A DNA stretch of 64,000 bases from Companilactobacillus mindensis DSM 14500. Lineage in GTDB: Bacteria > Bacillota > Bacilli > Lactobacillales > Lactobacillaceae. Below the pieces are notes generated by a model. It made no database searches, was not told the origin of the DNA, and saw nothing but the letters and a program-made list of their open reading frames with translations. Every line of letters starts with the position of its first letter. The first letter of the stretch is position 1. A program made the position numbers and the translations under genes. This document shows, one piece after another, positions 20,593-32,912 of the stretch. The stretch covers positions 1-64,000 of the forward strand of contig NZ_AZEZ01000073.1 of the NCBI RefSeq assembly GCF_001434275.1, in the 5' to 3' direction.

Positions 20593-23500
20593 TTGACTTA
20601 TCATAACGTTAATTATGGTGCACACCGTGTTCGTCGTAGTTATGCAAAGATCAAGGAAGTACTTCCACTGCCAAATTTAATTGACATCCAAACAAACTCT
20701 TATAACTGGTTCTTAGATGAAGGACTAAAAGATATGTTTGACGATATTATGCCAATTGATGACTTTGCTGGAAACCTTTCTTTGGAATATGTCGATTACA
20801 AATTACTAGAACCAAAATATACTGTTGAAGAAGCAAGAGCACATGATGCTAACTACTCAGCACCATTACATGTAACTCTTAAGTTGACTAATCATGAAAC
20901 TGGTGAAATCAAGACTCAAGATGTCTTCTTTGGTGATTTCCCTATCATGACTGATGAAGGTACTTTCATCATCAACGGTGCCGAACGTGTTATTGTTTCC
21001 CAATTAGTACGTTCACCTGGTATTTATTACAATCAAGATACTGATAAAAACGGCCGTGTAAACTTCGGTACAACTGTTATTCCTAACCGTGGTGCATGGT
21101 TGGAATTTGAAACAGATGCCAAGGGTCTAGGCTACGTAAGAATCGATAGAACTAGAAAACTTCCTATTTCAGAATTGATCCGTGTACTTGGTTTCGGTGA
21201 AGATTCAGAAATCTTGGACATTTTCGGTGATAACGATACTTTGAACCTTACACTTGAAAAAGATGTCTTCAAAAATGCTGACAGTGGCGACACACGTGTT
21301 GAAGAAGCATTGAAGGATGTTTACGACAGACTTCGTCCTGGTGAACCTAAGACAGCCGACAGTTCTCGTTCATTGCTTTATGCTAGATTCTTTGACCCAC
21401 GTCGTTACGATTTAGCTCCTGTTGGTCGTTACAAGATCAATAAGAAGTTGAACCTTAAAACAAGACTTATGAATAAGACTTTGGCTGAAACACTTGCTGA
21501 TCCAGATACTGGTGAGGTTATTTTGGCTAAAGATACTTTAATTGATCGCGATGCTATGAGTAAGTTGTCTCCATATCTTGAAAGAGATGACTTCAAGACT
21601 GTTTCATTACAACCCGCTGAAGAAGCTGTTTTGACAGATCCTGTTAATGTTCAAATCATTAAAGTATATTCAGAAGCTGACAATGAAAAAGTAGTTAATA
21701 TCATTGGTAATGGCCACATTCCTGCTGAAAACCGTACAATTACACCTGCTGATATCTTAGCTGGTATCAATTACTTCCTTAACTTGAAGGAAGACATCGG
21801 TACAACAGATGATATTGATCACTTGGGTAACCGTCGTATTCGTTCAGTCGGTGAATTGCTACAAAACCAATTCCGTATTGGTCTATCACGTATGGAACGT
21901 GTTGTACGTGAAAGAATGTCAATTCAAGACTCAGCTACAGTTACACCACAACAATTGATCAACATTAGACCAGTTGTTGCTTCAATCAAGGAATTCTTCG
22001 GTTCATCACAACTATCACAATTCATGGATCAGACAAACCCACTTGGAGAACTAGAACACAAGCGTCGTCTATCTGCCCTTGGACCTGGTGGTTTGACTCG
22101 TGACCGTGCCGGATATGAAGTTCGTGATGTTCACTATACTCACTATGGTCGTATGTGTCCTATCGAAACTCCTGAAGGTCCTAATATCGGACTTATCAAT
22201 AACTTGGCTTCATACGCTATCATCAACAAGTATGGTTTCATCGAAACACCATATCGTCGTGTTTCATGGGATACACACAAAGTTACCGACAAAATCGATT
22301 ACTTGACTGCTGATGAAGAAGATAACTACGTTGTTGCTCAGGCCAATACTCCATTGACTGATGATGGTTCTTTCGTTGACAACACGATCTTGGCTCGTCA
22401 CAAGGATGACAACATCGAAACAACTCCAGAAAAAGTCGATTACATGGATGTTTCTCCACGACAAGTAGTTTCTGTTGCTACTGCATGTATTCCTTTCTTG
22501 GAAAACGATGATTCTAACCGTGCCTTGATGGGTGCCAACATGCAACGTCAAGCTGTTCCTTTGATCAATCCACACGCACCACTTGTTGGTACAAGTATGG
22601 AATACATTGCTGCCCACGATTCTGGTGCTGCTTTGTTAGCTGATCACGATGGTACAGTTGAATATGTTGATGCTAAGAAAGTTACTATCAAACGTGACGA
22701 AGATGGCACAACTGACGATTATAAAGTTACTAAATTCCGTCGTTCAAATAACGGTAAATCATACAACCAAAGACCTATCGTCCGTAAGGGTGAAAAGGTT
22801 AAGAAGGGTGACATCATCTGTGATGGTCCTGCTATGGAAAACGGTGAATTAGCTTTGGGTCAAAACCCACTTATCGCCTTCATGACATGGAACATGTACA
22901 ACTATGAAGATGCTATCGTTCTTTCAGAAAAATTAGTGCGTGAAGATGCTTATACTTCAATTCATATTGAAGAGTACGAATCAGAAGCACGTGATACAAA
23001 ACTTGGACCTGAAGAAATCACACGTGAAATTCCTAACGTTGGTGAAGATTCATTGAAGGATCTTGACGAATTCGGAATTATCCGTATTGGTGCCGAAGTT
23101 CGTGATGGCGATATCTTAGTTGGTAAAGTTACACCTAAGGGTGTTACAGAATTATCAGCCGAAGAAAGACTATTGCACGCTATCTTTGGTGAAAAGGCCC
23201 GTGAAGTTCGTGATACTTCACTTCGTGTACCACATGGTGGTGGCGGTATTATCCAAGATGTTAAGGTATTTACTCGTGAAGCCGGCGACGAACTTGATCC
23301 TGGTGTCAACATGCTTGTTCGTGTTTACATCGCTCAAAAACGTAAGATCCAAGTTGGTGACAAGATGTCTGGACGTCATGGTAACAAGGGTACTGTTTCA
23401 ATCGTTGTACCTGAAGAAGATATGCCATACATGCCAGATGGTACTCCAGTAGATATTCTACTTAACCCAATGGGTGTTCCATCACGTATGAATATCGGAC

Positions 23501-24204
23501 AAGTTCTTGATCTTCACTTAGGTATGGCTGCTAGAAAACTTGGCATCCATGTTGCAACACCTGTTTTCGATGGTGTTAGTGATGACGAACTTTGGGATAT
23601 TGTTAAAGAAGCTGATATGGATTCAGATGGTAAGTCGATTCTTTATGATGGACGTACTGGTGAACCATTCAAGAACCGTGTTTCTGTTGGTGTCATGTAC
23701 TACTTGAAACTAGCTCACATGGTTGATGATAAGCTACACGCTCGTTCAATCGGACCTTACTCACTTGTTACTCAACAACCACTTGGTGGTAAAGCACAAT
23801 TTGGTGGTCAGAGATTTGGTGAAATGGAAGTTTGGGCTCTTGAAGCTTATGGTGCCGCATATACACTCCAAGAAATCTTGACATACAAGTCAGATGATAT
23901 TGTTGGTCGTGTTAAGACTTATGAGGCTATCGTTAAGGGTGAAAGTATTCCTAAGCCTGGTGTTCCTGAATCATTCCGTGTTCTTGTCAAAGAATTACAA
24001 GCTCTTGGACTAGACATGAAGGTTCTCGATTCACACAAGAAAGAAATTGAACTTAGAGATATGGATGATGACGAAGATGCTGTAAGTGTCGATGCTCTAT
24101 CTAAATTCGCTAAGGAACAAGAACAAAAACGCGCTGAAGAAGAAGCTAAAAAGTTGGAAGCATCAAAAGATTCAACTGAAACTAGTACAAAATCAGAAAA
24201 CTAG
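20593..24204 (+). CDS. rpoB: RNA polymerase subunit beta
   Basis: RpoB is the second-largest RNA polymerase subunit and forms half of the active cleft and the rifampicin pocket ([20 protein letters not shown] region). The protein is 1203 aa. I place the start at TTG 20593, because GAGGTG lies at 20581-20586 and the protein then begins close to the family start (YGxHRxRRSYAKI). An upstream in-frame TTG at 20548 lacks a ribosome site. The C-terminus is a charged Lys/Glu tail. It is followed by rpoC after 24 bp. Confidence 0.97.
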   Translation: MTYHNVNYGAHRVRRSYAKIKEVLPLPNLIDIQTNSYNWFLDEGLKDMFDDIMPIDDFAGNLSLEYVDYKLLEPKYTVEEARAHDANYSAPLHVTLKLTNHETGEIKTQDVFFGDFPIMTDEGTFIINGAERVIVSQLVRSPGIYYNQDTDKNGRVNFGTTVIPNRGAWLEFETDAKGLGYVRIDRTRKLPISELIRVLGFGEDSEILDIFGDNDTLNLTLEKDVFKNADSGDTRVEEALKDVYDRLRPGEPKTADSSRSLLYARFFDPRRYDLAPVGRYKINKKLNLKTRLMNKTLAETLADPDTGEVILAKDTLIDRDAMSKLSPYLERDDFKTVSLQPAEEAVLTDPVNVQIIKVYSEADNEKVVNIIGNGHIPAENRTITPADILAGINYFLNLKEDIGTTDDIDHLGNRRIRSVGELLQNQFRIGLSRMERVVRERMSIQDSATVTPQQLINIRPVVASIKEFFGSSQLSQFMDQTNPLGELEHKRRLSALGPGGLTRDRAGYEVRDVHYTHYGRMCPIETPEGPNIGLINNLASYAIINKYGFIETPYRRVSWDTHKVTDKIDYLTADEEDNYVVAQANTPLTDDGSFVDNTILARHKDDNIETTPEKVDYMDVSPRQVVSVATACIPFLENDDSNRALMGANMQRQAVPLINPHAPLVGTSMEYIAAHDSGAALLADHDGTVEYVDAKKVTIKRDEDGTTDDYKVTKFRRSNNGKSYNQRPIVRKGEKVKKGDIICDGPAMENGELALGQNPLIAFMTWNMYNYEDAIVLSEKLVREDAYTSIHIEEYESEARDTKLGPEEITREIPNVGEDSLKDLDEFGIIRIGAEVRDGDILVGKVTPKGVTELSAEERLLHAIFGEKAREVRDTSLRVPHGGGGIIQDVKVFTREAGDELDPGVNMLVRVYIAQKRKIQVGDKMSGRHGNKGTVSIVVPEEDMPYMPDGTPVDILLNPMGVPSRMNIGQVLDLHLGMAARKLGIHVATPVFDGVSDDELWDIVKEADMDSDGKSILYDGRTGEPFKNRVSVGVMYYLKLAHMVDDKLHARSIGPYSLVTQQPLGGKAQFGGQRFGEMEVWALEAYGAAYTLQEILTYKSDDIVGRVKTYEAIVKGESIPKPGVPESFRVLVKELQALGLDMKVLDSHKKEIELRDMDDDEDAVSVDALSKFAKEQEQKRAEEEAKKLEASKDSTETSTKSEN

Positions 24205-24228
24205 TCAAAACTTTAGGGAGGTTACCTT

Positions 24229-27200
24229 TTGATAGACGTTAATAAATTCGAAAGTATGCAAATTGGTTTAGCATCTCCGGACAAGATTCGTAGTTGGTCT
24301 TATGGAGAAGTTAAGAAACCAGAAACTATCAACTACCGTACTTTGAAACCAGAAAAAGATGGTCTATTCGATGAAAGAATTTTCGGACCAACTAAAGACT
24401 GGGAATGTGCCTGTGGTAAGTACAAACGTATCCGTTATAAGGGTATTGTTTGTGACCGTTGTGGTGTTGAAGTTACTCGTTCAAAGGTTCGTCGTGAACG
24501 TATGGCTCATATCGAACTAGCTGCCCCTGTATCACACATCTGGTACTTTAAGGGTATCCCATCACGTATGGGACTTGTTTTGGACATGAGTCCAAGAAAC
24601 TTGGAAGAAGTAATCTACTTTGCATCATACGTAGTTATCGACCCAGGTGATACAGATCTAGAAAAGAAACAATTATTAACTGAAACTGAATATCGTAAGA
24701 AACGTGAAGAATTTGGTAACAAGTTCGTTGCTAAGATGGGTGCCGAAGGTATTCGTGATTTACTTAGCCAAGTTGATATGGATACTGAAGTTAAAGAATT
24801 ACGTGAAACATTGAAGTCTGCTCAAGGCCAAAAACGTACACGTGCAATCAGACGTTTGGATATCCTCAGTGCTTTCCAAAAGTCAGGTAACAAACCTGAT
24901 TGGATGGTAATGGAAGCAATTCCTGTTATCCCACCTGACTTGCGTCCAATGGTTCAACTTGAAGGTGGCCGTTTCGCTACTTCTGATTTGAACGATTTGT
25001 ACCGTCGTGTTATTAACCGTAACAACCGTTTGAAGAGATTGTTGGATCTACATGCTCCTAACATCATCGTTCAAAACGAAAAACGTATGTTGCAAGAAGC
25101 TGTTGATGCCTTGATCGATAATGGTCGTCGTGGCCGTCCTGTTACAGGACCTGGTAACCGTCCATTGAAGTCACTTTCTCACATGCTTAAAGGTAAGCAA
25201 GGACGTTTCCGTCAAAACTTACTTGGTAAACGTGTTGATTATTCAGGACGTTCAGTTATCGATGTTGGACCTACATTGAAGTTCTATCAATGTGGACTTC
25301 CTCGTGAAATGGCTTTGGAATTGTTCAAGCCATTCGTTATGCATGAACTTGTTAAACGTGAAATTGCTTCTAACGTTAAAAATGCTAGAAGAAAGATCGA
25401 CCGTCAAGATGATGACATTTGGGATGTACTAGAAGACGTTATCAAAGAACGTCCAGTATTACTTAACCGTGCCCCTACACTTCACAGACTTGGTATTCAA
25501 GCCTTTGAACCTGTATTGGTTGATGGTAAGTCAATGCGTTTGCACCCACTTGCTTGTGAAGCTTACAATGCCGATTTCGATGGGGATCAGATGGCTATCC
25601 ACGTTCCTCTATCAGACGAAGCCCAAGCTGAAGCTCGTATGTTGATGCTTGCTGCTCACCATATTCTTGCTCCTAAAGATGGTAAGCCTATCGTTACTCC
25701 TTCACAGGATGTTGTTTTAGGTAACTACTATCTAACAATTGAAACAAGACATATGACTGGTGAAGGTAAGATCTTCAAGGATGCTAATGAAGTTCAAACT
25801 GCACTTCTAAATGGTGATATTCACTATCACACAAGAATTGGTATTGCTGTTTCATCAATGCCTAACAAGCCATTCAAGGATGAAGAACGTAACAAGATCA
25901 TGATTACCTCTGTTGGTAAAGTTATCTTTAACGAAATTCTTCCTGAAGACTTCCCATACTTAAACGAACCAACTGATGACAACTTGATGCACGGCGTTCC
26001 TGACAAGTACTTCCTTGGTAAAGGGGAAGACATTCACCAACGTCTTGATGAAATGGATCTAATCGACCCATTGAAGAGTGGATACCTTTCAGATATCATC
26101 GCTCAAGTATTCAAGATCTACCGTGTTCAAAGAACATCATCACTACTTGATGACATGAAGACATTGGGTTACACAATTTGTACATTGTCTGGTTTAACAG
26201 TCGGTGTTACAGATGTTCCTAACTTGACTCAAAAACCTGAAATCATCGAAAAAGCCCACAAACAAGTTGCTTCAATTTCTAAGCAATTCCGTCGTGGACT
26301 AATTACGGATGCTGAACGACACGATCGTGTTATTAGTGTTTGGAACGATACAAAGGATGAAATTCAACAATTGTTGATCGACTCATTTGATCCTACCAAC
26401 CCTATCTCAATGATGTCTGATTCCGGTGCCCGTGGTAACATCTCAAACTTTACGCAACTAGCTGGTATGCGTGGACTAATGGCTGCCCCTAATGGTGGTA
26501 TGATGGAAATCCCTGTTATTTCTAACTTCCGTGAAGGACTTTCTGTTTTGGAAATGTTCATGTCAACCCACGGTGCTCGTAAAGGTATGACCGATACAGC
26601 CTTGAAGACAGCTAACTCAGGTTACTTAACTCGTCGTCTAGTTGATGTTGCTCAAGATGTTATCGTACGTGAAGAAGATTGTGGTACTGACCGTGGACTT
26701 GTTGTAAGTTCAATCATGGAAGGTACAGATATGATCGAACCATTGTATGATCGACTTGTTGGTCGTTATACACAAAAGACTGTCAAAGACCCACAAACAG
26801 GTGACGTAATCGTTCCTCGTGGTGTCATGATGGATGAAACACTTGCTCAAAAGGTTGTTGACGCTGGTGTTACACACGTTACAATTCGTTCAGCATTCAC
26901 ATGTGATACAAAACATGGTGTATGTAAGAAGTGTTACGGTCGTAACCTTGCTACTGGTGAAGAAGTTGAAATTGGTGAAGCAGTTGGTACTGTTGCTGCT
27001 CAATCAATCGGTGAACCAGGTACACAATTGACAATGAGAAACTTCCATACCGGTGGTGTTGCTGGTGGCGACGATATTACTCAAGGACTTCCTCGTGTTC
27101 AAGAAATTGTTGAAGCTAGAAATCCTAAAGGTCTTGCCGTTATTTCCGAAGTTGAAGGTACTGTTGTTTCAATCGAAGAAAACCCAGCAGAACACACTAA

Positions 27201-27894
27201 GGTTATTACTGTCGAAGGTGACATTGATAAGCGTGATTATCAAGTTCCTTATACATCAAGTGTTGCCGTTGCCGAAGGCGATCACGTTAAACGTGGTGGC
27301 AAGTTGACACAAGGTTCAATTGATCCTAAGGAATTGATCAAAGTTACAAACGTTCTACATACAGAAAACTACTTGCTTGCTGAAGTTCAAAAGGTTTACC
27401 GTATGCAGGGTGTTGATATCTCTGATAAGCACTTTGAGGTTATGATCAGACAAATGCTACGTAAGATCCGTATTCTTGATCCTGGTGACACTGATGTCTT
27501 GCCTGGTCAATTAATGGATATTTCACAATTTACTGACCATAACCGTGAAACATTGTTCAACGGCGGTGTTCCTGCTACTGGATGTCCTGTCCTTCTTGGT
27601 ATTACTAAGGCTTCTCTTGAAACAAACAGTTTCTTGTCAGCCGCTTCCTTCCAAGAAACAACTCGTGTTCTTACTGATGCTTCAATTCGTGGTAAGAATG
27701 ATCCACTTCTTGGTCTCAAGGAAAATGTTATTATTGGTAAACTTATTCCTGCCGGTACTGGTATGGCTAAGTACAACCACATGGAACCTAAGAAAGTCGG
27801 CCCTATGGCAGATAACTCCTTGAATGGTGCCTACACTATTTCTGACATCGAAGCTCAAATGAAAGCTGAAGATGCAGCTAAACAAGAAAAATAG
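24229..27894 (+). CDS. rpoC: RNA polymerase subunit beta'
   Basis: RpoC is the largest RNA polymerase subunit and carries the catalytic metal. The 1221 aa include the N-terminal zinc site (CACGKYK.., CDRCGVE), the magnesium loop [10 protein letters not shown], and the second zinc site ([11 protein letters not shown]). TTG start with GGGAGG upstream. It forms an operon with rpoB and ends at a strong terminator. Confidence 0.98.
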   Translation: MIDVNKFESMQIGLASPDKIRSWSYGEVKKPETINYRTLKPEKDGLFDERIFGPTKDWECACGKYKRIRYKGIVCDRCGVEVTRSKVRRERMAHIELAAPVSHIWYFKGIPSRMGLVLDMSPRNLEEVIYFASYVVIDPGDTDLEKKQLLTETEYRKKREEFGNKFVAKMGAEGIRDLLSQVDMDTEVKELRETLKSAQGQKRTRAIRRLDILSAFQKSGNKPDWMVMEAIPVIPPDLRPMVQLEGGRFATSDLNDLYRRVINRNNRLKRLLDLHAPNIIVQNEKRMLQEAVDALIDNGRRGRPVTGPGNRPLKSLSHMLKGKQGRFRQNLLGKRVDYSGRSVIDVGPTLKFYQCGLPREMALELFKPFVMHELVKREIASNVKNARRKIDRQDDDIWDVLEDVIKERPVLLNRAPTLHRLGIQAFEPVLVDGKSMRLHPLACEAYNADFDGDQMAIHVPLSDEAQAEARMLMLAAHHILAPKDGKPIVTPSQDVVLGNYYLTIETRHMTGEGKIFKDANEVQTALLNGDIHYHTRIGIAVSSMPNKPFKDEERNKIMITSVGKVIFNEILPEDFPYLNEPTDDNLMHGVPDKYFLGKGEDIHQRLDEMDLIDPLKSGYLSDIIAQVFKIYRVQRTSSLLDDMKTLGYTICTLSGLTVGVTDVPNLTQKPEIIEKAHKQVASISKQFRRGLITDAERHDRVISVWNDTKDEIQQLLIDSFDPTNPISMMSDSGARGNISNFTQLAGMRGLMAAPNGGMMEIPVISNFREGLSVLEMFMSTHGARKGMTDTALKTANSGYLTRRLVDVAQDVIVREEDCGTDRGLVVSSIMEGTDMIEPLYDRLVGRYTQKTVKDPQTGDVIVPRGVMMDETLAQKVVDAGVTHVTIRSAFTCDTKHGVCKKCYGRNLATGEEVEIGEAVGTVAAQSIGEPGTQLTMRNFHTGGVAGGDDITQGLPRVQEIVEARNPKGLAVISEVEGTVVSIEENPAEHTKVITVEGDIDKRDYQVPYTSSVAVAEGDHVKRGGKLTQGSIDPKELIKVTNVLHTENYLLAEVQKVYRMQGVDISDKHFEVMIRQMLRKIRILDPGDTDVLPGQLMDISQFTDHNRETLFNGGVPATGCPVLLGITKASLETNSFLSAASFQETTRVLTDASIRGKNDPLLGLKENVIIGKLIPAGTGMAKYNHMEPKKVGPMADNSLNGAYTISDIEAQMKAEDAAKQEK

Positions 27895-27903
27895 TTAATA
27901 ACT

Positions 27904-27932
27904 AAAAGACGACCCTCGGGTCGTCTTTTTTT
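27904..27932 (+). terminator. Terminator after rpoC
   Basis: GC-rich stem AAAAGACGACC/GGTCGTCTTTT with a CTCG-type tetraloop, followed by a T-run. TATAAT at 27934-27939 directly after it may serve the next gene, but no -35 is clear. Confidence 0.92.
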
Positions 27933-27969
27933 GTATAATAAGATTGAAAAATAATTTGGAGGTAGGATT

Positions 27970-28791
27970 TTGCAAACACAAGACTTAGCATATCAAGATA
28001 CCAAATTTACCTTAGATACGTATTTTTTGGACCCAATTGCTGACTTTGAGACCCAAGTAGAGCGTCCACTAGCTATTATTTGTCCCGGAGGGGCTTTTAG
28101 ATTTCAATCTGACCGTGAGGCGCAACCGATTGCCATGCAATTCAACGCTGCTGGAATGCACGCTTTAGTTTTGCATTATCAATTATTTGATGGCGATACG
28201 CCGGTTTATCCCTTGGCACTGCAAGAGATGGCGACAACTTTAAATTGGTTGAAATCACAAAAAGAAAACCATCATATTGATTTGAACAAAGTTGTATTGA
28301 TTGGTTTTTCAGCCGGCAGTCAGATCGTGGCCAACTTTAATTCGATCATGTTGGACCCTGAACAACGTGAAAAGATCTTTACAGACGAATTGACAGTTGA
28401 ACCAGCCGCTAATATTTTGAGTTATCCTGTGATCGATATGACTTTGGGATGGCCTAAAGACGAGGATTGGGCTATGAAGATCAGTCCAGACATCTATTAC
28501 TGGCAAGCTCAAGAACACTTGACGGATCACGGTAAACCAACTTTCATTTGGCAAACGGTGACCGACCAAGCAGTTCCAGTTATGAATTCGATTATTTATG
28601 CACAAAAGATGGATTTGTTGGGAATTCCTTATGAAATGCATCTGTTTGGCTCAGGCAGTCACGGCTTATCAATGGCAACTTACGTTACCCAAAACCCTGG
28701 CAATGAGGCCAATCTCAACTCGAACGATGCTAAATGGTGGGAGCTATGTCTTAACTGGCTAAAATTACAAAAAATCTTACCTAAGTTTTAA
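27970..28791 (+). CDS. Alpha/beta hydrolase, esterase/acetyl-xylan-esterase-like
   Basis: This 273-aa cytosolic alpha/beta hydrolase has the oxyanion motif CPGGAFRFQ (about residues 37-45), the nucleophile elbow GFSAGSQ near 117, an Asp in VTDQAVP and a His in GSHGLS, which together form a full Ser-Asp-His triad. It resembles the BD-FAE/Aes group of small-ester hydrolases found in lactobacilli. The substrate cannot be told. TTG start with TTGGAGG upstream. Its 3' end overlaps the 3' end of the convergent peptidase gene by 15 bp. Confidence 0.8.
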   Translation: MQTQDLAYQDTKFTLDTYFLDPIADFETQVERPLAIICPGGAFRFQSDREAQPIAMQFNAAGMHALVLHYQLFDGDTPVYPLALQEMATTLNWLKSQKENHHIDLNKVVLIGFSAGSQIVANFNSIMLDPEQREKIFTDELTVEPAANILSYPVIDMTLGWPKDEDWAMKISPDIYYWQAQEHLTDHGKPTFIWQTVTDQAVPVMNSIIYAQKMDLLGIPYEMHLFGSGSHGLSMATYVTQNPGNEANLNSNDAKWWELCLNWLKLQKILPKF

Positions 28792-29439
28792 ATAAAAGAT
28801 CAGATAGATCACTCCAGTGGCGCAAGCTAAATAGGGGATGAATCTAAATGATCTTTTTTTGTTGACCAAATAACTCAAAATACAAAATGAACAGGCAACA
28901 ATGATGATCTGTAAGACAGTTTCGAATTTAAAAATCAGTCCCAATAAGGAAATGACCTCGACATCGCCTAAACCAAACTCGAATTTTTTGCTCAATAAAA
29001 AGAGCGTCAAATACAATATCACGGCCGGTAGCCAATGCAGTGGCTTGACCAAGAATAAGGTAGGTAAACTCAACAAATAAAAAATTGGGTAGATATAACC
29101 ATAGAAGTGGTCAGTGAACCCTAAAAGAACCAGCATGATGAATATCGGTAAGTATTTCCAGTCATGTTGATAAGCTATTAGTGTAAAGAAAAATCCACCA
29201 ATGAACTCCCAAAAAGGATTGGAAAAATCGATTTGCATTTTGCAGCGGATGCACTTACCATGAACTATGAAATAACCTAATATAGGTATGATTTCGAACC
29301 ATCTAAGGATTCTATTACAGTGATCACAGTGAGATCGACGAGTTATGCTCAACTGTGGGTAGTCGTAGGCGATTACCTTTAGAAAGGAGATAATGCAAGC
29401 TCCTAGTATGAAGAAAATAAAGTATAAAAATAATGTCAT
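28777..29439 (-). CDS. comC: Prepilin peptidase, A24 family (ComC-like)
   Basis: This membrane aspartyl protease cleaves and N-methylates type IV-like prepilins, here probably the ComGC family of the competence pseudopilus. From ATG 29439 it is 220 aa with about seven membrane helices. The cytoplasmic domain has two zinc-type pairs (CDHC and CIRC), and the catalytic aspartates lie in TDHFYGYIYP and GLGDVE. A GTG at 29448 is in frame, but GAGGTG at 8 bp spacing favours the ATG. Lone comC genes next to rpsL are seen in lactobacilli. No other competence gene is in the window. Confidence 0.85.
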   Translation of the reverse strand: MTLFLYFIFFILGACIISFLKVIAYDYPQLSITRRSHCDHCNRILRWFEIIPILGYFIVHGKCIRCKMQIDFSNPFWEFIGGFFFTLIAYQHDWKYLPIFIMLVLLGFTDHFYGYIYPIFYLLSLPTLFLVKPLHWLPAVILYLTLFLLSKKFEFGLGDVEVISLLGLIFKFETVLQIIIVACSFCILSYLVNKKRSFRFIPYLACATGVIYLIFYLKLR

Positions 29440-29470
29440 TTTAAGCACCTCGTTTGAAATTACGAGAACT

Positions 29471-29479
29471 TGTGGATAA
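29471..29479 (-). promoter_or_regulatory. DnaA box upstream of rpsL
   Basis: TGTGGATAA is the exact inverse of the consensus DnaA box TTATCCACA. It lies 18 bp before the -35 of the rpsL promoter. Binding is not shown by sequence alone. Confidence 0.4.
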
Positions 29480-29496
29480 CTTTTTAGAATGTTACA

Positions 29497-29525
29497 TTGA
29501 CAGGACTTTTTTTAGATGGTATTCT
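29497..29525 (+). promoter_or_regulatory. str operon promoter
   Basis: TTGACA (29497-29502) and TATTCT (29520-29525) are 17 bp apart with TG at 29517-29518. The transcript would have a leader of about 137 nt before rpsL with no clear structured element. Confidence 0.85.
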
Positions 29526-29668
29526 AATAGACGTGCTTTTATTGGCAGCAATATTAGTTTGTTTATTAAATATAAAGCTCGAAGCGTACGCCACTCATGT
29601 GGTTTATTATTTTACAAAATTATGAACCACCTGGATGTGTGTACTTAAATTTTTAGGAGGAACTTTGA

Positions 29669-30082
29669 ATGCCTACAATTAATCAATTAGTTCGCAAAGG
29701 CCGTAAATCTACAGCCTCAAAGTCTGATGCACCTGCATTGAACTTTGGTTACAACAGTATGAAGAAAGTTGCCACAAAGAACCCAGCTCCACAAAAACGT
29801 GGTGTTGCAACTCGTGTCGGAACAATGACACCTAAGAAACCTAACTCTGCCCTACGTAAGTACGCCCGTGTTAGATTATCAAACCTTATTGAAGTTACAG
29901 CTTATATCCCTGGTATTGGCCACAACTTGCAAGAGCACAGTGTTGTCCTAGTCCGTGGTGGACGTGTAAAGGATTTACCTGGTGTTCGTTATCACGTTGT
30001 TCGTGGTGCCTTAGATACAGCCGGTGTTGATGGACGTATGCAAAGTCGTTCAAAATATGGTGCTAAGAAGCCTAAGAAATAA
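29669..30082 (+). CDS. rpsL: 30S ribosomal protein S12
   Basis: S12 sits at the decoding centre and controls translation accuracy. The 137 aa are standard for Firmicutes. The two lysines tied to streptomycin sensitivity are both wild type (in [10 protein letters not shown] and GGRVKDLPG). ATG start with AGGAGG. First gene of rpsL-rpsG-fusA. Confidence 0.98.
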   Translation: MPTINQLVRKGRKSTASKSDAPALNFGYNSMKKVATKNPAPQKRGVATRVGTMTPKKPNSALRKYARVRLSNLIEVTAYIPGIGHNLQEHSVVLVRGGRVKDLPGVRYHVVRGALDTAGVDGRMQSRSKYGAKKPKK

Positions 30083-30132
30083 CATCAATTCAATTTTATT
30101 AAAGAAATAATGTAATAACGGAGGAATTTTAT

Positions 30133-30600
30133 ATGCGTAAAGGTAGAGCTCCAAAACGTGATGTTTTGCCAGATCCAATGTACAACTCAAAGCTAGTAAC
30201 TCGCTTGATCAACCACTTAATGTATGATGGTAAAAGAGGTACTGCTTCAACAATCTTATATCGTGCATTCGATATTATTAAGGATACAACAGGTAACGAA
30301 CCATTGGACGTGTTTGAAGAAGCAATGAACAATGTTATGCCTGTCCTTGAAGTTAAGGCTCGCCGTATCGGTGGTTCTAACTATCAAATTCCTATCGAAG
30401 TTCGTCCTGACCGTCGTACTACTTTAGGACTACGTTGGATTACAAGTTATGCTCGTCTACGTGGCGAACACACAATGGACCAACGTCTAGCAAACGAAAT
30501 TATGGATGCAGCCAACAACACTGGTGCAGCCGTTAAGAAACGTGAAGATACACACAAGATGGCCGATGCTAACCGTGCATTCGCTCACTATCGCTGGTAG
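30133..30600 (+). CDS. rpsG: 30S ribosomal protein S7
   Basis: S7 is a primary 16S rRNA binder that nucleates the 30S head. The 155 aa begin [15 protein letters not shown] and end AFAHYRW, the normal family ends. ATG start with CGGAGG. In other bacteria S7 can repress its own operon; no leader was identified here. Confidence 0.98.
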   Translation: MRKGRAPKRDVLPDPMYNSKLVTRLINHLMYDGKRGTASTILYRAFDIIKDTTGNEPLDVFEEAMNNVMPVLEVKARRIGGSNYQIPIEVRPDRRTTLGLRWITSYARLRGEHTMDQRLANEIMDAANNTGAAVKKREDTHKMADANRAFAHYRW

Positions 30601-30650
30601 GATCTAGTTACCTTAAAAACTAGTTAATTTGAGAGGAGAAACAATTATTC

Positions 30651-32747
30651 ATGGCTAATAAACGTGAATTTCCACTAGAAGAAACCAGAAATATTGGTAT
30701 CATGGCCCATATCGATGCCGGTAAAACTACAACTACTGAACGTATTTTGTACTATACTGGTAAAATCCACAAAATTGGTGAAACACATGATGGTGCTTCA
30801 CAAATGGACTGGATGGCCCAAGAACAAGAACGTGGTATTACTATTACATCAGCTGCTACAACTGCTGAATGGAAAGGTAACCGTATTAATATCATCGATA
30901 CACCAGGACACGTTGATTTCACAATCGAAGTTGAACGTTCACTACGTGTGCTAGATGGTGCTATTACAGTTCTTGATGCTCAATCTGGTGTTGAACCACA
31001 AACTGAAAATGTTTGGCGTCAAGCTTCAACATACGGTGTTCCACGTATCGTCTTTGTTAACAAGATGGATAAAATCGGTGCTAACTTTGACTATTCTGTT
31101 GAAACATTGCATGAAAGACTAGATGCTAATGCTCACGCTATCCAAATGCCTATTGGTGCAGAAGATCACTTCGAAGGTGTTATTGACCTTATCGAAATGA
31201 AAGCTGACCTTTATGACGAAGATGAACTAGGTACAAAGTGGGATACAGTTGATGTTCCTGCTGACTACTTGGAAGAAGCTAAGAAGAAGCGTGCTGAATT
31301 AGTTGAATCAGTTGCTGATGTTGATGATGACATCATGGAAAAATACCTTGATGGTCAAGAAATCACAAATGACGAATTGCGTGCTGCAATCCGTAAAGCA
31401 ACTATCGACTTGAAGTACTTCCCAGTTCTTGCTGGTTCTGCCTTCAAGAACAAGGGTGTTCAAATGTTGATGGATGCCGTTGTTGACTATCTACCATCAC
31501 CACTTGACGTACGTCCTTACAAGGCTACTGATCCTAAGGATGATTCAGAAGTTGAACTTATGGCTGACGATAGCAAACCATTTGCTGGTCTAGCATTTAA
31601 GATTGCTACTGATCCATTCGTTGGACGTCTAACATACATCCGTGTATACAGAGGTTCACTAGAATCAGGTTCTTATGTCTTGAACTCAACAAAAGACAAG
31701 CGTGAACGTGTTGGTCGTTTGCTACAAATGCACTCTAACCACCGTAAGGAAATCCCAGAAGTATTCTCTGGTGATATCGCTGCTGTTATCGGTTTGAAGA
31801 ACACTACAACTGGTGATTCTCTAACTGATGTATCTGATCCATTGATTCTTGAATCATTGGATATTCCAGATCCAGTTATCCAAGTTTCTATCGAACCTAA
31901 CTCAAAGGAAGATAGAGATAAGATGGATATCGCTATCCAAAAACTATCTGAAGAAGATCCTACTTTCCAAGCTGAAACAAATCCTGAAACTGGTGAAACT
32001 CTTATCGCCGGAATGGGTGAATTGCACTTGGATATCATGGTTGACCGTATGAAACGTGAATTCAACGTTGCATGTAAGGTTGGTGAACCTCAAGTTGCTT
32101 ACCGTGAAACATTTACACAACAAACAAGTGCTCAAGGTAAGTTCGTTCGTCAATCTGGTGGTAAAGGTCAATATGGTGATGTTTGGGTTGAATTTACACC
32201 TAATGAAGAAGGTAAAGGCTTCGAATTCGAAGACGCTATCGTCGGTGGTGTTGTTCCTCGTGAATACATCCCATCAGTTGAACAAGGTTTGAAGGAAGCT
32301 ATGGAAAACGGTGTTCTTGCCGGTTATCCATTGATCGATGTTAAGGCTAAGTTGTATGATGGTTCATACCACGAAGTCGATTCATCTGAAGCAGCCTTCA
32401 AGATTGCCGCTTCAATGGCTCTACGTAATGCAGCTAAGACTGCTGGTGCTGTAATTCTTGAACCTATTATGAAGGTTGAAATTGTTACACCAGAATCATA
32501 CTTAGGTGATGTTATGGGACAAGTTACTGCTCGTCGTGGACGTGTTGAAGGTATGGAAGCACGTGGTAACGCACAACTTATCAATGCTTTCGTTCCACTT
32601 GCAGAAATGTTTGGTTACGCTACAACACTTCGTTCAGCAACACAAGGCCGTGGTACATTTACAATGACAATGGATCACTACGAAAAGGTTCCTAAGTCAA
32701 TTCAAGCTGACATCATTAAGAAGAATGGTGGCAACGCTGAAGACTAG
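30651..32747 (+). CDS. fusA: Elongation factor G
   Basis: EF-G is the GTPase that moves tRNA and mRNA through the ribosome. The 698 aa carry the G1 loop AHIDAGKTT, the switch [10 protein letters not shown] and the NKMD motif, followed by domains II to V. ATG start with GAGAGGAG. It closes the operon; tuf does not follow, unlike the classic str operon. A terminator lies 20 bp downstream. Confidence 0.98.
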   Translation: MANKREFPLEETRNIGIMAHIDAGKTTTTERILYYTGKIHKIGETHDGASQMDWMAQEQERGITITSAATTAEWKGNRINIIDTPGHVDFTIEVERSLRVLDGAITVLDAQSGVEPQTENVWRQASTYGVPRIVFVNKMDKIGANFDYSVETLHERLDANAHAIQMPIGAEDHFEGVIDLIEMKADLYDEDELGTKWDTVDVPADYLEEAKKKRAELVESVADVDDDIMEKYLDGQEITNDELRAAIRKATIDLKYFPVLAGSAFKNKGVQMLMDAVVDYLPSPLDVRPYKATDPKDDSEVELMADDSKPFAGLAFKIATDPFVGRLTYIRVYRGSLESGSYVLNSTKDKRERVGRLLQMHSNHRKEIPEVFSGDIAAVIGLKNTTTGDSLTDVSDPLILESLDIPDPVIQVSIEPNSKEDRDKMDIAIQKLSEEDPTFQAETNPETGETLIAGMGELHLDIMVDRMKREFNVACKVGEPQVAYRETFTQQTSAQGKFVRQSGGKGQYGDVWVEFTPNEEGKGFEFEDAIVGGVVPREYIPSVEQGLKEAMENGVLAGYPLIDVKAKLYDGSYHEVDSSEAAFKIAASMALRNAAKTAGAVILEPIMKVEIVTPESYLGDVMGQVTARRGRVEGMEARGNAQLINAFVPLAEMFGYATTLRSATQGRGTFTMTMDHYEKVPKSIQADIIKKNGGNAED

Positions 32748-32767
32748 GTCTTTAAATGTTGATAATC

Positions 32768-32800
32768 AAAAGAGAAGATCATTTGGTCTTCTCTTTTTTT
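32768..32800 (+). terminator. Terminator after fusA
   Basis: Stem AAAGAGAAGA(TC)/(GG)TCTTCTCTTT with a 4-nt loop and a seven-T run. Confidence 0.9.
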
Positions 32801-32817
32801 GTGCCCTAAAATAAATT

Positions 32818-32860
32818 CTTGATACAGATCAAGTCCTCGAATGAACAAATTGGGTAAGAT
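32818..32860 (+). promoter_or_regulatory. FNR-type operator with class II promoter for the HMA gene
   Basis: CTTGATACAGATCAAG (32818-32833) is a perfect palindrome matching the Crp/FNR consensus TTGATnnnnATCAA. A -10 TAAGAT lies at 32855-32860, which puts the start near 32867 and the operator centre at -41.5, the standard class II activator position. No -35 consensus is present. Activation by an FNR-like regulator, probably responding to low oxygen or redox, is inferred. Confidence 0.75.
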
Positions 32861-32912
32861 AGTCCTTGTAAGTTGATTGAACAAAAGTATTCAAAGGATG
32901 GAGGAATTGATT

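Noticed and set aside
29454-29648. 64-codon open frame before rpsL
   Set aside because: It spans the strong rpsL promoter and has no ribosome site; the product is cysteine- and arginine-rich nonsense.
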